NCBI RefSeq assembly: GCF_003386285.1
Contig: NZ_QPNC01000029.1
Coordinates: forward strand, 43,693 to 107,692
Source of the DNA: Nocardiopsis sp. FIRDI 009
GTDB lineage: Bacteria > Actinomycetota > Actinomycetes > Streptosporangiales > Streptosporangiaceae
Reading direction: 5' to 3'
Length of the DNA: 64,000 nucleotides
Shown: piece by piece, positions 25,129-34,083 of the stretch
How positions within the stretch are numbered: position 1 is the stretch's first letter
Layout of the letters: the number at the start of each line of letters is the position of its first letter
Position numbers and translations under genes: made by a program
The notes under the pieces: model-generated
Databases searched by the model: none
Seen by the model: the letters and a program-made list of their open reading frames with translations, nothing else
What the model was told of the DNA's origin: nothing

Positions 25129-26553
25129 CTACCCGGCCTTACGCACGTCGTCCATGACGGCGTCCGGGTTCCTCCAGTCAGGGTGGGCGAAGAACCTCCG
25201 GGTCTCGGCCACGACGACCGGCGACAGCAGCAGGAGGCCGATGAGGTTGGGCAGCGCCATGAGCCCGTTGGCGATGTCGCTGAACAGCCACACCGAGTCC
25301 AGCGCGGCCACCGATCCGACGTAGATGACGGCGATGAACACCAGGCGGTACGGGAGGACGAGCTTGCGTCCGGCGAGGAACTCCACGCACCGCTCGCCGT
25401 AGTACGCCCAGCCGAGGAGGGTGGTGAAGGCGAACACCGCGACGGCGATCGCCACGACGTAGGTGCCGACCGGGGCCAGTCCGGGGCTGATGGAGCCGAG
25501 CCCCTGGGTCAGGGCGTCCGTGGTCAGCAGCGAGCCGTCCTGGCTGTTCTCGCCCTGCCAGGCCCCGGTGGTGATGATGACCAGGCACGTCATCGTCACC
25601 ACGATGATCGTGTCGATGAAGGTCTGGGTCATGGAGACCATCGCCTGCCGGACGGGCTGCGTGGTCTTGGCGGCCGCGGCGGCGATGGCGCCGGTGCCCA
25701 GGCCCGACTCGTTGGAGAAGATGCCGCGCGCGAAGCCCATCTGGATGGCGAGCATGACGCCCGCTCCGGCGAAGCCGCCGCTGGCGGCCGTACCGGTGAA
25801 CGCGTCGGTGACCACGAGCTGGAGCGCCGGAAGGATGGCCGCCCAGTTCACGATGAGGATGATCAGGGCGATACCGATGTAGGCGACGATCATCAGGGGG
25901 ACCAGGGCGGAGGCCACACGCCCGATGCTCTTGATACCGCCGAGGATGACCGAACCCGCGAGGACCATCAGGAGCAGGCCCACCATCCACGGCGCCAGCG
26001 GCGTGATGTTGGTGATCTGCTGGGACACCGCGTTGGCCTGGGTGCCGTTGCCGATACCGAACGCGGCCACGGCGCCGAAGACGGCGAAGGCCACCCCGAG
26101 CGTGGTGCCGAGCCCGCCCGGCAGGCCGTACCTGAGGTAGAACATGGGTCCGCCGCTCTGCTCACCCTTGTCGTCGGTGCGGCGGAACATGACGCCCAGG
26201 AGCGCCTCGCTGTACTTGGTCGCCATCCCGAAGAAGCCGACGATCCACATCCAGAACAGGGCGCCCGGGCCGCCCACCCCGATGGCGAGGGCCGCACCGG
26301 CGATGTTGCCGACACCGACGGTGGCGGCGAGCGCCGTGCTCAGGGCCTGGTAGTGGGAGATGTCGCCCTCGACGGACGCGTCCTCCTTACGCCGGACGAA
26401 GGCCAGCCAGAGGGCGTGGGGCAGCCGGAAGAGCTGAAGCAGCCGCAGGCGGATGGTCAGGAACACGCCGACGCCGAGCAGCAGCGGAATGAGGACCCAG
26501 GGTCCCCAGATGATCTTGCTGACGAGGCCAGCCATGTCGAGGAGTTGATCCAT
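25129..26553 (-). CDS. Alanine or glycine:cation symporter (AGCS family)
   Basis: A 474-residue inner-membrane transporter that couples uptake of alanine or glycine to sodium (or proton) entry. Family blocks include GDISHYQALSTALAATVGVGNIAGAALAI, GGPGALFWMWIVGFFGMATKYSEALLG, GGPMFYLRYGL and FSNESGLGTGAIAAAAAKT. About eleven membrane segments can be counted. ATG 26553 has GGGAG upstream. With ald at 1.6 kb, uptake and oxidation of alanine are both encoded here, though they are 23 kb apart and no common control is visible. Confidence 0.92.
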   Translation of the reverse strand: MDQLLDMAGLVSKIIWGPWVLIPLLLGVGVFLTIRLRLLQLFRLPHALWLAFVRRKEDASVEGDISHYQALSTALAATVGVGNIAGAALAIGVGGPGALFWMWIVGFFGMATKYSEALLGVMFRRTDDKGEQSGGPMFYLRYGLPGGLGTTLGVAFAVFGAVAAFGIGNGTQANAVSQQITNITPLAPWMVGLLLMVLAGSVILGGIKSIGRVASALVPLMIVAYIGIALIILIVNWAAILPALQLVVTDAFTGTAASGGFAGAGVMLAIQMGFARGIFSNESGLGTGAIAAAAAKTTQPVRQAMVSMTQTFIDTIIVVTMTCLVIITTGAWQGENSQDGSLLTTDALTQGLGSISPGLAPVGTYVVAIAVAVFAFTTLLGWAYYGERCVEFLAGRKLVLPYRLVFIAVIYVGSVAALDSVWLFSDIANGLMALPNLIGLLLLSPVVVAETRRFFAHPDWRNPDAVMDDVRKAG

Positions 26554-26704
26554 GCGGGGATCTCCCTATCACGATCAGGTGCCGGGGGATGGTCGTGTGC
26601 CCGCGGTCAGCGGGAACCGCCCCTCCCGAGGGAGCGGTGCCCACCAGGCCGGGACACCAGGGGTGGTGTCAGGTTTGCAGCGGTTCGTCACGATGGCGTC
26701 ACGG

Positions 26705-26732
26705 TCACCCGTCGCAACCGTTGCGACGGTGA
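26705..26732 (-). terminator. Hairpin terminator of the DUF6457 gene
   Basis: TCACCCGTCGCAAC and GTTGCGACGGTGA pair over 13 bp with one bulged C. It ends two bases before the stop codon of the upstream minus-strand gene. Confidence 0.7.
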
Positions 26733-26733
26733 T

Positions 26734-26988
26734 CTACGCCTCCGCCGCCCCGTCCGTCTGGGCCAGCGCGAGCCTGCTGAGGACGGCGGCGGCCGTGTCG
26801 GGGTCCGCTCCCCGGCCCACCGCGATGCCCAGCAGGTAGGTGGTGAGGGGGGCCGCGGGGCGCGCCACCGAGTGGGCGGCGTCCCTGGCCAGGTCGAGGA
26901 CGCGGTCGACGTCCGCCTTGTCCACGGGGTCGTCCCCGGTCAGGTCCAGCTCGGCGCGGACCAACTCCGCCCATTCCACGAGGGTCAC
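26734..26988 (-). CDS. DUF6457 small helical protein
   Basis: An 84-residue protein starting VTLVEWAELVRAELDL, with VDRVLDLARDAAHSVARPAAPLTTYLLGIAVGRG in the middle. This matches the small DUF6457 domain, which in other actinobacteria is found alone or at the end of MobA-like nucleotidyltransferases; a molybdenum-cofactor link is only suggestive here because no moco gene is nearby. GTG 26988 is preferred with GGGAG upstream, rather than ATG 27039. Divergent from a GT4 gene. Confidence 0.72.
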   Translation of the reverse strand: MTLVEWAELVRAELDLTGDDPVDKADVDRVLDLARDAAHSVARPAAPLTTYLLGIAVGRGADPDTAAAVLSRLALAQTDGAAEA

Positions 26989-27203
26989 CGAACGACTCCC
27001 TAGAGTTGTACTACGGCTACGGAAGGCGATCCTATCCACCGCCGGGCCACTCGGCGGCCACCCGGTCGCCCGGCCCGTGTCACCGCGCGCTCGATGAAAC
27101 CACGTCCGGCCTTCGGCCGTGGTTCCCCGGAGACCCGACGGGGGTTCACCCCCCCAACCTAGCGTCGGGGGCAGTCATCCCCCTTGCGTTGGGAGCTCTG
27201 CTC

Positions 27204-28460
27204 ATGGCCCCGGACCGCCCGTCCCCCGCCAGTGACCGACCGACCGCGTCCCACCGCGCCCCGCTGCGTGTGGCGATCGTGACCGAGTCCTTCCTCCCCC
27301 AGGTCAACGGCGTCACCAACTCCGTGTGTCGGGTCGCCGACCTGCTCGCCGCCGAGGGGCACCAGGCCGTGGTCCTGGCCCCCGGCCACGGCCCCGCCTC
27401 CTACGCCGGTTTCCCCGTCATCCGACTGCCCTCCCTGCCGTTGCCCTTCTACCGGGACTTCCCGGTCGGGCTTCCGGCCCGCCGCACGATGACCGCCGCC
27501 ATCCGCGCGTTCGCACCCGACGTCCTGCACCTGGCCTCGCCCGCCCTGCTCGGGCACGCGGCCGTGGAGGCGGCCCGCCGTTGGGCCCTGCCGACCGTGG
27601 CCGTGTTCCAGACCGACCTGGCCGGGTTCGCCGGCCGGTACGGGCTGCCCGGCGGCCAGACCGTGTGGCCGCTGCTGCGCCGGGTGCACTCGGCCGTCGA
27701 CCGCACCCTGGTGCCCTCCTCCGCCACCCTGGAGACCCTGGCCGAGCACGGTTTCCCCCGGCTCCACCTGTGGCAGCGCGGGGTGGACACCCGGCGGTTC
27801 TCTCCCGAGCACCGCGACGAGGAGCTGCGCCGCCGGATCGCCCCCGGCGGTGAGACGATCGTGGGCTACGTCGGCCGCCTCGCCAAGGACAAGCGCGTGG
27901 ACCTGCTGACCCACGTGGCCCGGCTGCGCGGGATCAGGCTGGTGGTCGTGGGGGACGGTCCGGAGCGCGCACGGCTGCGCCGTCGGCTGCCCGACGCCGT
28001 GTTCACCGGGCAGCGGACCGGAGACGAGCTGTCCCGCCTCTACGCGTCGATGGACGTGTTCGTGCACACCGGCGCCGACGAGACCTTCTGCCAGGCGGTG
28101 CAGGAGGCGCTGGCCTCGGGGGTCCCGGCGGTGGCGCCGAACTCCGGCGGCCCCGTGGACCTGGTCGTCCCCGAACACAACGGACTGCTGTACTCCCCCG
28201 ACTCCGTGCGCGAACTGCGGGTCGCGGTGGGACGACTGGCGCACAACCGGCAGGTGCGCCAGCGGATGGCGGCCGCGGCCCGGCCGTCGGTGTCGGCCCG
28301 CACCTGGGAGGCGATCGGAGGGCAGTTGATCGACCACTACCGGTCGGTGATCGCGCCGAGCCGGGAACTGGCCGGGGGCGGCCTCCAAGCCTCCCCCGGA
28401 GGCGCCCGGAGCCTCCCGCACGACCCCCTGTCGGACGTCATCGGCACCGGGCCGTCCTGA
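27204..28460 (+). CDS. GT4 glycosyltransferase, MgtA/PimB-like
   Basis: A 418-residue GT-B glycosyltransferase. The N-terminal acceptor domain begins VAIVTESFLPQVNGVTNSVCRVADLL, the hallmark of the mannosyl/glucosyl transferases MgtA and PimB and of sulfoquinovosyl transferases. The donor domain has YVGRLAKDKRVDLL, VVVGDGPERARL and FVHTGADETFCQAVQEALASGVPAVAP with the EX7E motif. Likely transfers mannose (GDP-Man) or a related sugar to a lipid at the inner face of the membrane. ATG 27204 follows GGGAG with eight bases spacing; the longer frame from 27006 has no family sequence. A second GT4 lies at 31.5 kb. Confidence 0.9.
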   Translation: MAPDRPSPASDRPTASHRAPLRVAIVTESFLPQVNGVTNSVCRVADLLAAEGHQAVVLAPGHGPASYAGFPVIRLPSLPLPFYRDFPVGLPARRTMTAAIRAFAPDVLHLASPALLGHAAVEAARRWALPTVAVFQTDLAGFAGRYGLPGGQTVWPLLRRVHSAVDRTLVPSSATLETLAEHGFPRLHLWQRGVDTRRFSPEHRDEELRRRIAPGGETIVGYVGRLAKDKRVDLLTHVARLRGIRLVVVGDGPERARLRRRLPDAVFTGQRTGDELSRLYASMDVFVHTGADETFCQAVQEALASGVPAVAPNSGGPVDLVVPEHNGLLYSPDSVRELRVAVGRLAHNRQVRQRMAAAARPSVSARTWEAIGGQLIDHYRSVIAPSRELAGGGLQASPGGARSLPHDPLSDVIGTGPS

Positions 28461-28482
28461 GCGGAGCGGACGGGCGGGTCGG

Positions 28483-28514
28483 GGCCTCCCCCGGAGGGAC
28501 CCCCGGGGGAGGCC
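28483..28514. terminator. Terminator between GT4 and aminotransferase genes
   Basis: GGCCTCCCCCGG (28483-28494) and CCGGGGGAGGCC (28503-28514) form a perfect 12-bp stem between convergent genes. Confidence 0.85.
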
Positions 28515-28566
28515 GGTGGGACGCGTCCGCCTCGCCCCCTTCACGTGGCGGGCGCGGTCCGGATCC

Positions 28567-29895
28567 TCAGCAGTACAGCGGCTCCGCTCCGTCCTGGGGT
28601 TCGGGAACGGCGGGGGTCGCTTCCCCCTCGAGCAGGGAGTCCAGGACCTCCTCCAGGCGCTCCAGGTGCGCACGGATCCACGGCAGGGCCAGCGGGTCCG
28701 TGGCGGCCAGCGCGGCGTAGCGGCGCTCCTCCGTGTCGCCGTACAGCAGGCTGGTGGCGACCCGCATGCGGAGGGCCTCGGTCCCCTCGCCGAACTCGGC
28801 GGCGGGCAGGACGCCCATTCCGTACCGCTCCAGGAGCACCCCGGTGAGTTCGGGGCCGGTGGTCACCCCGTGCAGGGCGGCCAGCCGCTCGCGGTGCGGT
28901 TCGAGGTCCGGGTAGAGGTAGAAGGCCGCGCGCGGGGCGGCGACGGCGGCCCCGGCGCGGACGAACACGTCGGTGACCGCACGGGCGACGAGTCCGTGCA
29001 GGCGGCAGCTGCGCCCGATGTGGTCGACCAGTTCGGCGGGTTCGGTGAAGGCGTGTGCGGCGGCCGCCTGGACGGGGGCGGCCGGGCTCGACCAGATCTC
29101 ACTGGCCACGCCGAGCAGACCGCCGCGCAGCCGGTGGCCGATCTCGGAGTCGGGCAGGCGCAGGACACCGATCCGCCAGCCGCCGAGGGCGAGGTTCTTG
29201 CTCAGGCCGGTGGAGACGACGGTGCGCTCGGGCGCGTACTCGGCGGGGCTGCGCACCTCGGCCGGTGTCCCACCGGGTGCGGCGGGGTGGACGAGGTCGC
29301 GGTAGATCTCGTCGGAGATGATGACGAGGTCGAGTTCGCGGGCCACCTCGGCCAGACGGCGTACCGTGTCCGGCCCGGCCACGGTACCGGTGGGGTTGTC
29401 GGGCAGGGTGACGATCACGGCGCTGACGGTGCGGCCCTGTTCACGGGCGCCGGTGACGGCCGCGTGCAGCAGGTCGGGCTGGGGCAGGCCGCCCTCCCCC
29501 GTGGCCGTGGGAACCATGAGCGGCCGCCGTCCGAGCAGACGGCTCTGCGCCGCGTAGCTCACCCAGCTGGGCGCGGCGATGGCCGTGTCGCCGCCGATCT
29601 CCATGAGGAGGCTGTACAGCAGTGGCTTGCTGCCGGGGCCGGCGATGACCATCCCGGGATCGGTGGGCAGCCCCCGCCGGTCCCAGTACCCCGCGGCCGC
29701 CTCGCGCAGGGCGGGCGTCCCGGCGACGGGACCGTAGGCGTTGGCGCCGTTCCCGGCGGAGAGCTGGTCCCTCAGCACCGGGTGGACCGGCAGTCCCGCC
29801 TCGCCGAAGCCGAGCGGCAGGACGCGCACCCCCTGGCGTCGTTTCTCTGCGAGGGCCTCGTTGACGGCGAGCGTCGCGGACACAGTGACGGTCAT
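28567..29895 (-). CDS. Class I/II PLP aminotransferase
   Basis: A 442-residue fold-type I aminotransferase. YGPVAGTPALREAAAGYW, VTLPDNPTGTV, IISDEIYRDLVH and the PLP-lysine motif STGLSKNLALGGWRIG give a clear aspartate-aminotransferase-family assignment. The substrate is not evident. ATG 29895 has GGAGATGAG upstream. It diverges from a LysR regulator with dyad sequences between, the usual arrangement for a regulator and its target. The C-terminal 30 residues are acidic and low complexity. Confidence 0.87.
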   Translation of the reverse strand: MTVTVSATLAVNEALAEKRRQGVRVLPLGFGEAGLPVHPVLRDQLSAGNGANAYGPVAGTPALREAAAGYWDRRGLPTDPGMVIAGPGSKPLLYSLLMEIGGDTAIAAPSWVSYAAQSRLLGRRPLMVPTATGEGGLPQPDLLHAAVTGAREQGRTVSAVIVTLPDNPTGTVAGPDTVRRLAEVARELDLVIISDEIYRDLVHPAAPGGTPAEVRSPAEYAPERTVVSTGLSKNLALGGWRIGVLRLPDSEIGHRLRGGLLGVASEIWSSPAAPVQAAAAHAFTEPAELVDHIGRSCRLHGLVARAVTDVFVRAGAAVAAPRAAFYLYPDLEPHRERLAALHGVTTGPELTGVLLERYGMGVLPAAEFGEGTEALRMRVATSLLYGDTEERRYAALAATDPLALPWIRAHLERLEEVLDSLLEGEATPAVPEPQDGAEPLYC

Positions 29896-29958
29896 AGAAG
29901 ACTCATCTCCGGCTCATGATCTGGCGCTTGACCGCACCGTGGGGTGACGGTCTGTCAC

Positions 29959-30015
29959 TGCTCAGCTTGCCCGTGTTGCTCCATCAGTACAAGCGAGTCT
30001 TTTCGATGCTGAGCG
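29959..30015. promoter_or_regulatory. Candidate LysR operator dyads
   Basis: In the 132-bp divergent gap, TGCTCAGC (29959-29966) is repeated in inverted form as GCTGAGCG (30008-30015), and the adjoining CAGCTT/AAGCTG continues the dyad. Widely spaced recognition and activation half-sites are normal for LysR proteins. Assignment is positional. Confidence 0.4.
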
Positions 30016-30027
30016 TAAGCTGAACTT

Positions 30028-30990
30028 ATGCTCGATCTTCGACGTCTCCAGTTGCTCCGCGAGTTCAGCGTGCGGGGCACCATCGCGGCCACGGCCACCG
30101 CCCTGGGCTACACCCCCTCGGCCGTGTCACAGCAGCTGGCCACCTTGGAACGGGAGACCGGGGTGGCACTGCTGGACCGTTCGGCCCGGGGCGCCGAACT
30201 GACCGACGCCGGACGACTCCTGGTGACCCAGGCCGAGGAGATCCTCGCGTTGGTGGAGGCCACCGAGTCGGTCCTGGCCGAACAGGCGGACGTCGCGATC
30301 GGCGTGGTGACGGTGACCGCCTTCCCGACCGCCGCCGTGGCCTTCGCGCCGCTGCTCGCCCCCGCGCTGCGCGTGTACGAGGGCATGCAGCTGGTGCTGC
30401 GCCAAACCCTGCTCGCGACGGGCACCGAGAAGGTGCGTTCGCGCGAGGTCGACATCGCGCTGGTCGACGACTGGACCGGACAGCACCCGGGCCCCGGCCC
30501 GGAGAGCGGGCTCCGCCACGTCCACCTGCTGCGCGACCCGCTGGTGCTGGCCGTTCCCGAGGACCACCGGCTGGCTGATCCGGGGGAGCCGCTGGAGCTC
30601 GAACGTCTGCTCGGCGAGTCGTGGATCGTGGCCCCCCGGGGCGAGCGGTCGCGCTACGGGACGGACCGCCTGTTGGCCGAGGTGGGCGGGCTGCCGGGTG
30701 CGGCCTGGGAGTTCGAGGGGTTGGGCACCATCCTGAGCCTGGTCTCCCGTGGCATCGGCATCGCGGCCGTTCCGGCGCTGGCCATGGTGGGCGCGCCGGG
30801 TGGGCTGGCCTTCCGGCGGCTGCCCGACTCGCCGCCGGAGCGGCACGTGTACGCGGTGCTGCGCCCGGCGACCCTGCGTCGTCCGGCGGTGCAGGTCACA
30901 CTGGCGGCGCTGAGGAGCGCCGCCGCCGAGGTCGGGGAGCGCCTGTCCGGGCAGGGGCCGACCGTACGGGGTCCCGTGCGGGACGTGTGA
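30028..30990 (+). CDS. LysR family transcriptional regulator
   Basis: A 320-residue regulator. The N-terminal winged helix is standard: LDLRRLQLLREFSVRGTIAATATALGYTPSAVSQQLATLERETGVALLDRSARGAELTDAG. The rest is a periplasmic-binding-like effector domain with VTVTAFPTAAVAFAPLLAP and LVSRGIGIAAVPALAM. The leader is very short or absent, with no clear ribosome binding site. It probably controls the divergent aminotransferase gene; effector unknown. Confidence 0.92.
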   Translation: MLDLRRLQLLREFSVRGTIAATATALGYTPSAVSQQLATLERETGVALLDRSARGAELTDAGRLLVTQAEEILALVEATESVLAEQADVAIGVVTVTAFPTAAVAFAPLLAPALRVYEGMQLVLRQTLLATGTEKVRSREVDIALVDDWTGQHPGPGPESGLRHVHLLRDPLVLAVPEDHRLADPGEPLELERLLGESWIVAPRGERSRYGTDRLLAEVGGLPGAAWEFEGLGTILSLVSRGIGIAAVPALAMVGAPGGLAFRRLPDSPPERHVYAVLRPATLRRPAVQVTLAALRSAAAEVGERLSGQGPTVRGPVRDV

Positions 30991-31038
30991 GTGGTCGGCG
31001 CTCGGCGGACGGTTCCGGCACCCGGCCCGGCCTCGGGG

Positions 31039-31410
31039 TCACGGTTCACCCCTGCGGCGGCGGGTCCGGTCGATGCGTCGGCGCAGTCGACGGCAGACGT
31101 GGAGCGCGCGGTCGCGGTCGTCCCTGGCGTTCCACCACCGGGCGTAGGCCTCCAACCGCCTTCGCCGCAGGGCTTCGAGTTCGGCCTCCATCCGCACCAC
31201 CCGGTGTTCCAGATCGATGCGTTCTCGCTCGAACTCCGACATGTCGCGCTCGTGGGTGTGGGCCTCCCGCTCGGCGCTGATCAGCCGCTCGGTGAGGCCC
31301 TCCGTCGCGTTGCCGCCGCGGGCGATCCGGCCGACTCCGGCCCGCCCGCTGATGCCCTCGAACCACACATGGTCAGGTATTTCCTGATCGGGGCCGAGTT
31401 CACTGATCAC
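31039..31410 (-). CDS. Hypothetical small coiled-coil protein
   Basis: A possible 123-residue protein with a central heptad-rich segment (HERDMSEFERERIDLEHRVVRMEAELEALRRRRLEAY) and a very basic C-terminus (LRRRIDRTRRRRGEP). The base composition around its start is lower in GC than its neighbours. The start is uncertain: GTG 31410 has only an overlapping GAGG. I do not recognise a family. It sits downstream of the GT4 and DMT genes in the opposite orientation order, 54 bp upstream of the GT4 stop. Confidence 0.5.
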   Translation of the reverse strand: MISELGPDQEIPDHVWFEGISGRAGVGRIARGGNATEGLTERLISAEREAHTHERDMSEFERERIDLEHRVVRMEAELEALRRRRLEAYARWWNARDDRDRALHVCRRLRRRIDRTRRRRGEP

Positions 31411-31463
31411 CTCGCAAAGAATGCGGAAAGTGACATAACGGACATCATTTGGCGACCTCCGCG

Positions 31464-32693
31464 TTAGGCGGCGACAACCCGCTCCACGCGCACGGGTCTG
31501 GGCGCCGTCGCCCCGAGACTCGTGTACACGGCCTCGAAGCGCTCCAGCGACCGGCGGTGGTCGTGCCGCAGCGCGATCTCGCGGCTCGCCTCACCCATGA
31601 CGCGACGCCGGTCGCGGGGCCCCAGGACCGTCAGCAGGTGTCCGGCCAGCGCGGACACGTCCCCCGCCGGGAAGAGGAAGCCGTTGCGTCCCTCCTCGAC
31701 CAGGTGCGGCAGCGCCATCGCGTCGGCGGCCACCACCGGCAGCCCGGAGGACATCGCCTCCAGCGTCGCGATGCTCTGGAGCTCGGCCACGCTCGCGATC
31801 GCGAACACGTCCCCCGCCGTGTAGACCAACGGCAGGTCCTCGTCGGGGACGAAGCCGAGGAAGCGCACCCGGTCGGCGATCCCGAGACCGGCGGCGAGCG
31901 CGCGCAGTTCCTGTTCGCGCTGCCCGGTCCCGGCCAGGACCAACTGCGCGTCCCGTTCCGGCGCCACGCGCGCCAGGGCGCGGATCGTGTCGTCGATCCG
32001 CTTCTCCGCGTCGAGCCGGCCGACGAAGACGACCGTGTCCCGGTCGGGCAGCCCGAACCGGGCCCGGGCCGCCGCCCGTTCCTCCTCCCGGGGGTGGAAC
32101 CGCTCCAGGTCGATCCCGCAGGAGATGGCCTCCACCGCCCGGGCGAAACCCTTCTCCCGCAGCAGGCGGGCTGCGCGCGGGGTCGGCGTGGTCACGTGGT
32201 CGGCCGCCTGGGCGACACGCACCATGTCACGCCAGGCGACCGACCCGGCCACCGCGTGCACCCCCTGGGGCAGGTGGGCGTGCGCGTACAGGTTGTCCGG
32301 CATGAAGTGGTTGGTGAACACGACCGGCACCCCCGCCGCGCGGGCCCTGCGCAGCGCGGTCCGGCTGACCGTGAAGTGGCTCTGCACGTGGACGACGTCC
32401 GGGTCCAGCCGTGCCACCAGCCGCGCCGTGTGGCCGCCGATGCCCAGGGGGACGGCCATGCGCATCGACTCCTGGAGCGGGATGGGGGCCGACCGCAGGC
32501 GGTGTTCGGTCACGCCGCCGTTGCCGGTCACGTAGGGGTCGCCCAGATCCGAGGGGCAGACCACGTGGACCCGGTGCCCCCGCCCCGCCAGCCCCTCGGC
32601 CAGCCGGTGGGTGAAGTACCCCGCCCCGTTGACGTCGGGCGGGTAGGTGTCCGTGGCGATGAGCACACGCAGCACACGGTCGGTCCGGTCCAT
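31464..32693 (-). CDS. GT4 glycosyltransferase
   Basis: A 409-residue GT-B enzyme with VLIATDTYPPDVNGAGYFTHRLAEGLAGRGHRVHVV at the N-terminus and a donor domain carrying VFVGRLDAEKRIDDTIRAL, LVLAGTGQREQELRAL and FAIASVAELQSIATLEAMSSGLPVVAAD with EX7E. This pattern fits glycolipid or lipomannan-type glycosyltransferases such as diacylglycerol glucosyltransferases. ATG 32693 begins ten bases after the stop of the transporter gene, so the two are co-transcribed. Acceptor unknown. Confidence 0.88.
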   Translation of the reverse strand: MDRTDRVLRVLIATDTYPPDVNGAGYFTHRLAEGLAGRGHRVHVVCPSDLGDPYVTGNGGVTEHRLRSAPIPLQESMRMAVPLGIGGHTARLVARLDPDVVHVQSHFTVSRTALRRARAAGVPVVFTNHFMPDNLYAHAHLPQGVHAVAGSVAWRDMVRVAQAADHVTTPTPRAARLLREKGFARAVEAISCGIDLERFHPREEERAAARARFGLPDRDTVVFVGRLDAEKRIDDTIRALARVAPERDAQLVLAGTGQREQELRALAAGLGIADRVRFLGFVPDEDLPLVYTAGDVFAIASVAELQSIATLEAMSSGLPVVAADAMALPHLVEEGRNGFLFPAGDVSALAGHLLTVLGPRDRRRVMGEASREIALRHDHRRSLERFEAVYTSLGATAPRPVRVERVVAA

Positions 32694-32703
32694 GGCGACT
32701 CCT

Positions 32704-33600
32704 TCAAGGGGTGGGGGTACGGGCGTTGTCCGGCACGAGGCCGCCGGACCCGGCGGCCTCGGGGTTACGGTGGCGCGTCCGGGCCAGGGCGATGGTTCCG
32801 GCGATCGCCAGGGCGGCGAAGGCCGCGGCCCCCGCCTGTTCGGCGACGGTCTCGGGGGTCCCCTCCCCCAGGAGGAACGCGCCGATGGCCACGCCGACGA
32901 CGGGGTCGGTGATGAGCAACGTGGCGTAGGCCGCCGCGAAGTGGCCGGTCCGGTAGGCGTTCTGCATGAGCAGGGCGCCGAAGACCGCGGTGAGCACGGC
33001 GAGCGGGGTCAGCCAGCCGAACAGGGTCGTCCAGTCGTCGGGGACGTTGGCGGCGATGACGCGTGCCAGGCCGGAGGTGGTGCCCATGGCCGCGCCGCCC
33101 ACCAGGGCGAGCAGCAGGGCGCGCGCGCCGCTGGGGATCCGGTGCGCGGTGAGGTACACGGCGAGTCCGCATCCGAGGGAGGCCCCGGCCAGGGGGAGCG
33201 CCGTCCCGATCCCCATGACCGGGGTGTCCGCCCCGTGCGGGAACAGCCACAGGAGCCCCCCGAGACCCACCATGACGGCGGCTCCGGCGGTGATCTGCCA
33301 GGTGCTCACCCTCTGGTGGTTGAACAGGGCCGACAGGACGATCGCGAACAGCAGGCCGGTGACGCCGATCGGCTGGATGATGGTCAGCGGGGCGCCGCTG
33401 AGGGCCACCAGGTGCAGAGCCGCGCCCAGGACCGCCGCCCCGCTGCCGACCAGCCACCGGGGCTGGCGCAGCAGGTGCAGCAGGAACCCGGCCCGCGCGA
33501 CCTGCCGTCCCGGCGCGCGGACGGCGTCGCGCTCCTGGAGCGCGGAGCCGAGCGCCAGGATGAAGGCCCCCGCCACGGCGATGAGGGCGAACCACGTCAT
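32704..33600 (-). CDS. DMT-family (EamA-like) membrane transporter
   Basis: A 298-residue protein with about ten membrane segments arranged as two repeated halves, for example LHLVALSGAPLTIIQPIGVTGLLFAIVLSALF in the first half and FAAAYATLLITDPVVGVAIGAFLLGEG in the second. This matches drug/metabolite-superfamily proteins of the small-multidrug/EamA kind seen in actinobacteria. ATG 33600 is preferred over an in-frame GTG at 33609; neither has a strong binding site. Operon with the GT4 downstream. Substrate unknown. Confidence 0.8.
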   Translation of the reverse strand: MTWFALIAVAGAFILALGSALQERDAVRAPGRQVARAGFLLHLLRQPRWLVGSGAAVLGAALHLVALSGAPLTIIQPIGVTGLLFAIVLSALFNHQRVSTWQITAGAAVMVGLGGLLWLFPHGADTPVMGIGTALPLAGASLGCGLAVYLTAHRIPSGARALLLALVGGAAMGTTSGLARVIAANVPDDWTTLFGWLTPLAVLTAVFGALLMQNAYRTGHFAAAYATLLITDPVVGVAIGAFLLGEGTPETVAEQAGAAAFAALAIAGTIALARTRHRNPEAAGSGGLVPDNARTPTP

Positions 33601-34083
33601 CGGTGCCACCGCCGCCGGGTGTTCGCCGCCCGCGCTCCGCGTCGTGACCTCATCGTCGCATCCCCTGACACTCGGTCCGCCCCCTTCGCCCAGCGGGCTC
33701 CGGATCTGGCCGCCACGTTACGGACGGGCTCCCCGCCTCGGCGATAACGCCAGCCCCCGTCCGCCGGGTGGTGCTCGCCCCACCCCGTCTCGGGGGTCGG
33801 GCGCGGCGCCCTCGGTCGACGGTGGTGTTCCGGCCCAGGTCGGACCCGGCTGCCCCACCCGGACGGCGGGTCAGGGACCGCTCCGGGTACGGGTCGACGG
33901 GGTCCGCGCGGACGAGGCGGGACGGGACCCGGCGGTCGGTCCGACGCCCCTCCGCGGGGACGCGGCCTCCGGCCCGTCGTCCCCGCGGGCACGACGGACG
34001 AGCACGCCCGGGAGGGTGCGCCCCACGGCGCGCGCATGGCAGGATGTCCACTATTGGTCTAGACCGGATAGGAGCGCCCCACC
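33601..34083. other. Divergent region upstream of hexosaminidase gene
   Basis: No convincing gene in 483 bp. The only feature I can name is the DasR-type palindrome near its right end. Frames in this stretch are antisense shadows without motifs. Confidence 0.45.
34054..34067. promoter_or_regulatory. Putative DasR-responsive element (dre)
   Basis: TTGGTCTAGACCGG is centred on the perfect palindrome TGGTCTAGACC and matches the DasR/GntR dre consensus (ACTGGTCTAGACCA-type). It lies 17-30 bp before the start of a beta-N-acetylhexosaminidase gene, where bound repressor would block the promoter or ribosome binding site. DasR is the GlcNAc-sensing repressor of actinomycetes; the gene is a classical target type. 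Confidence 0.82.
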
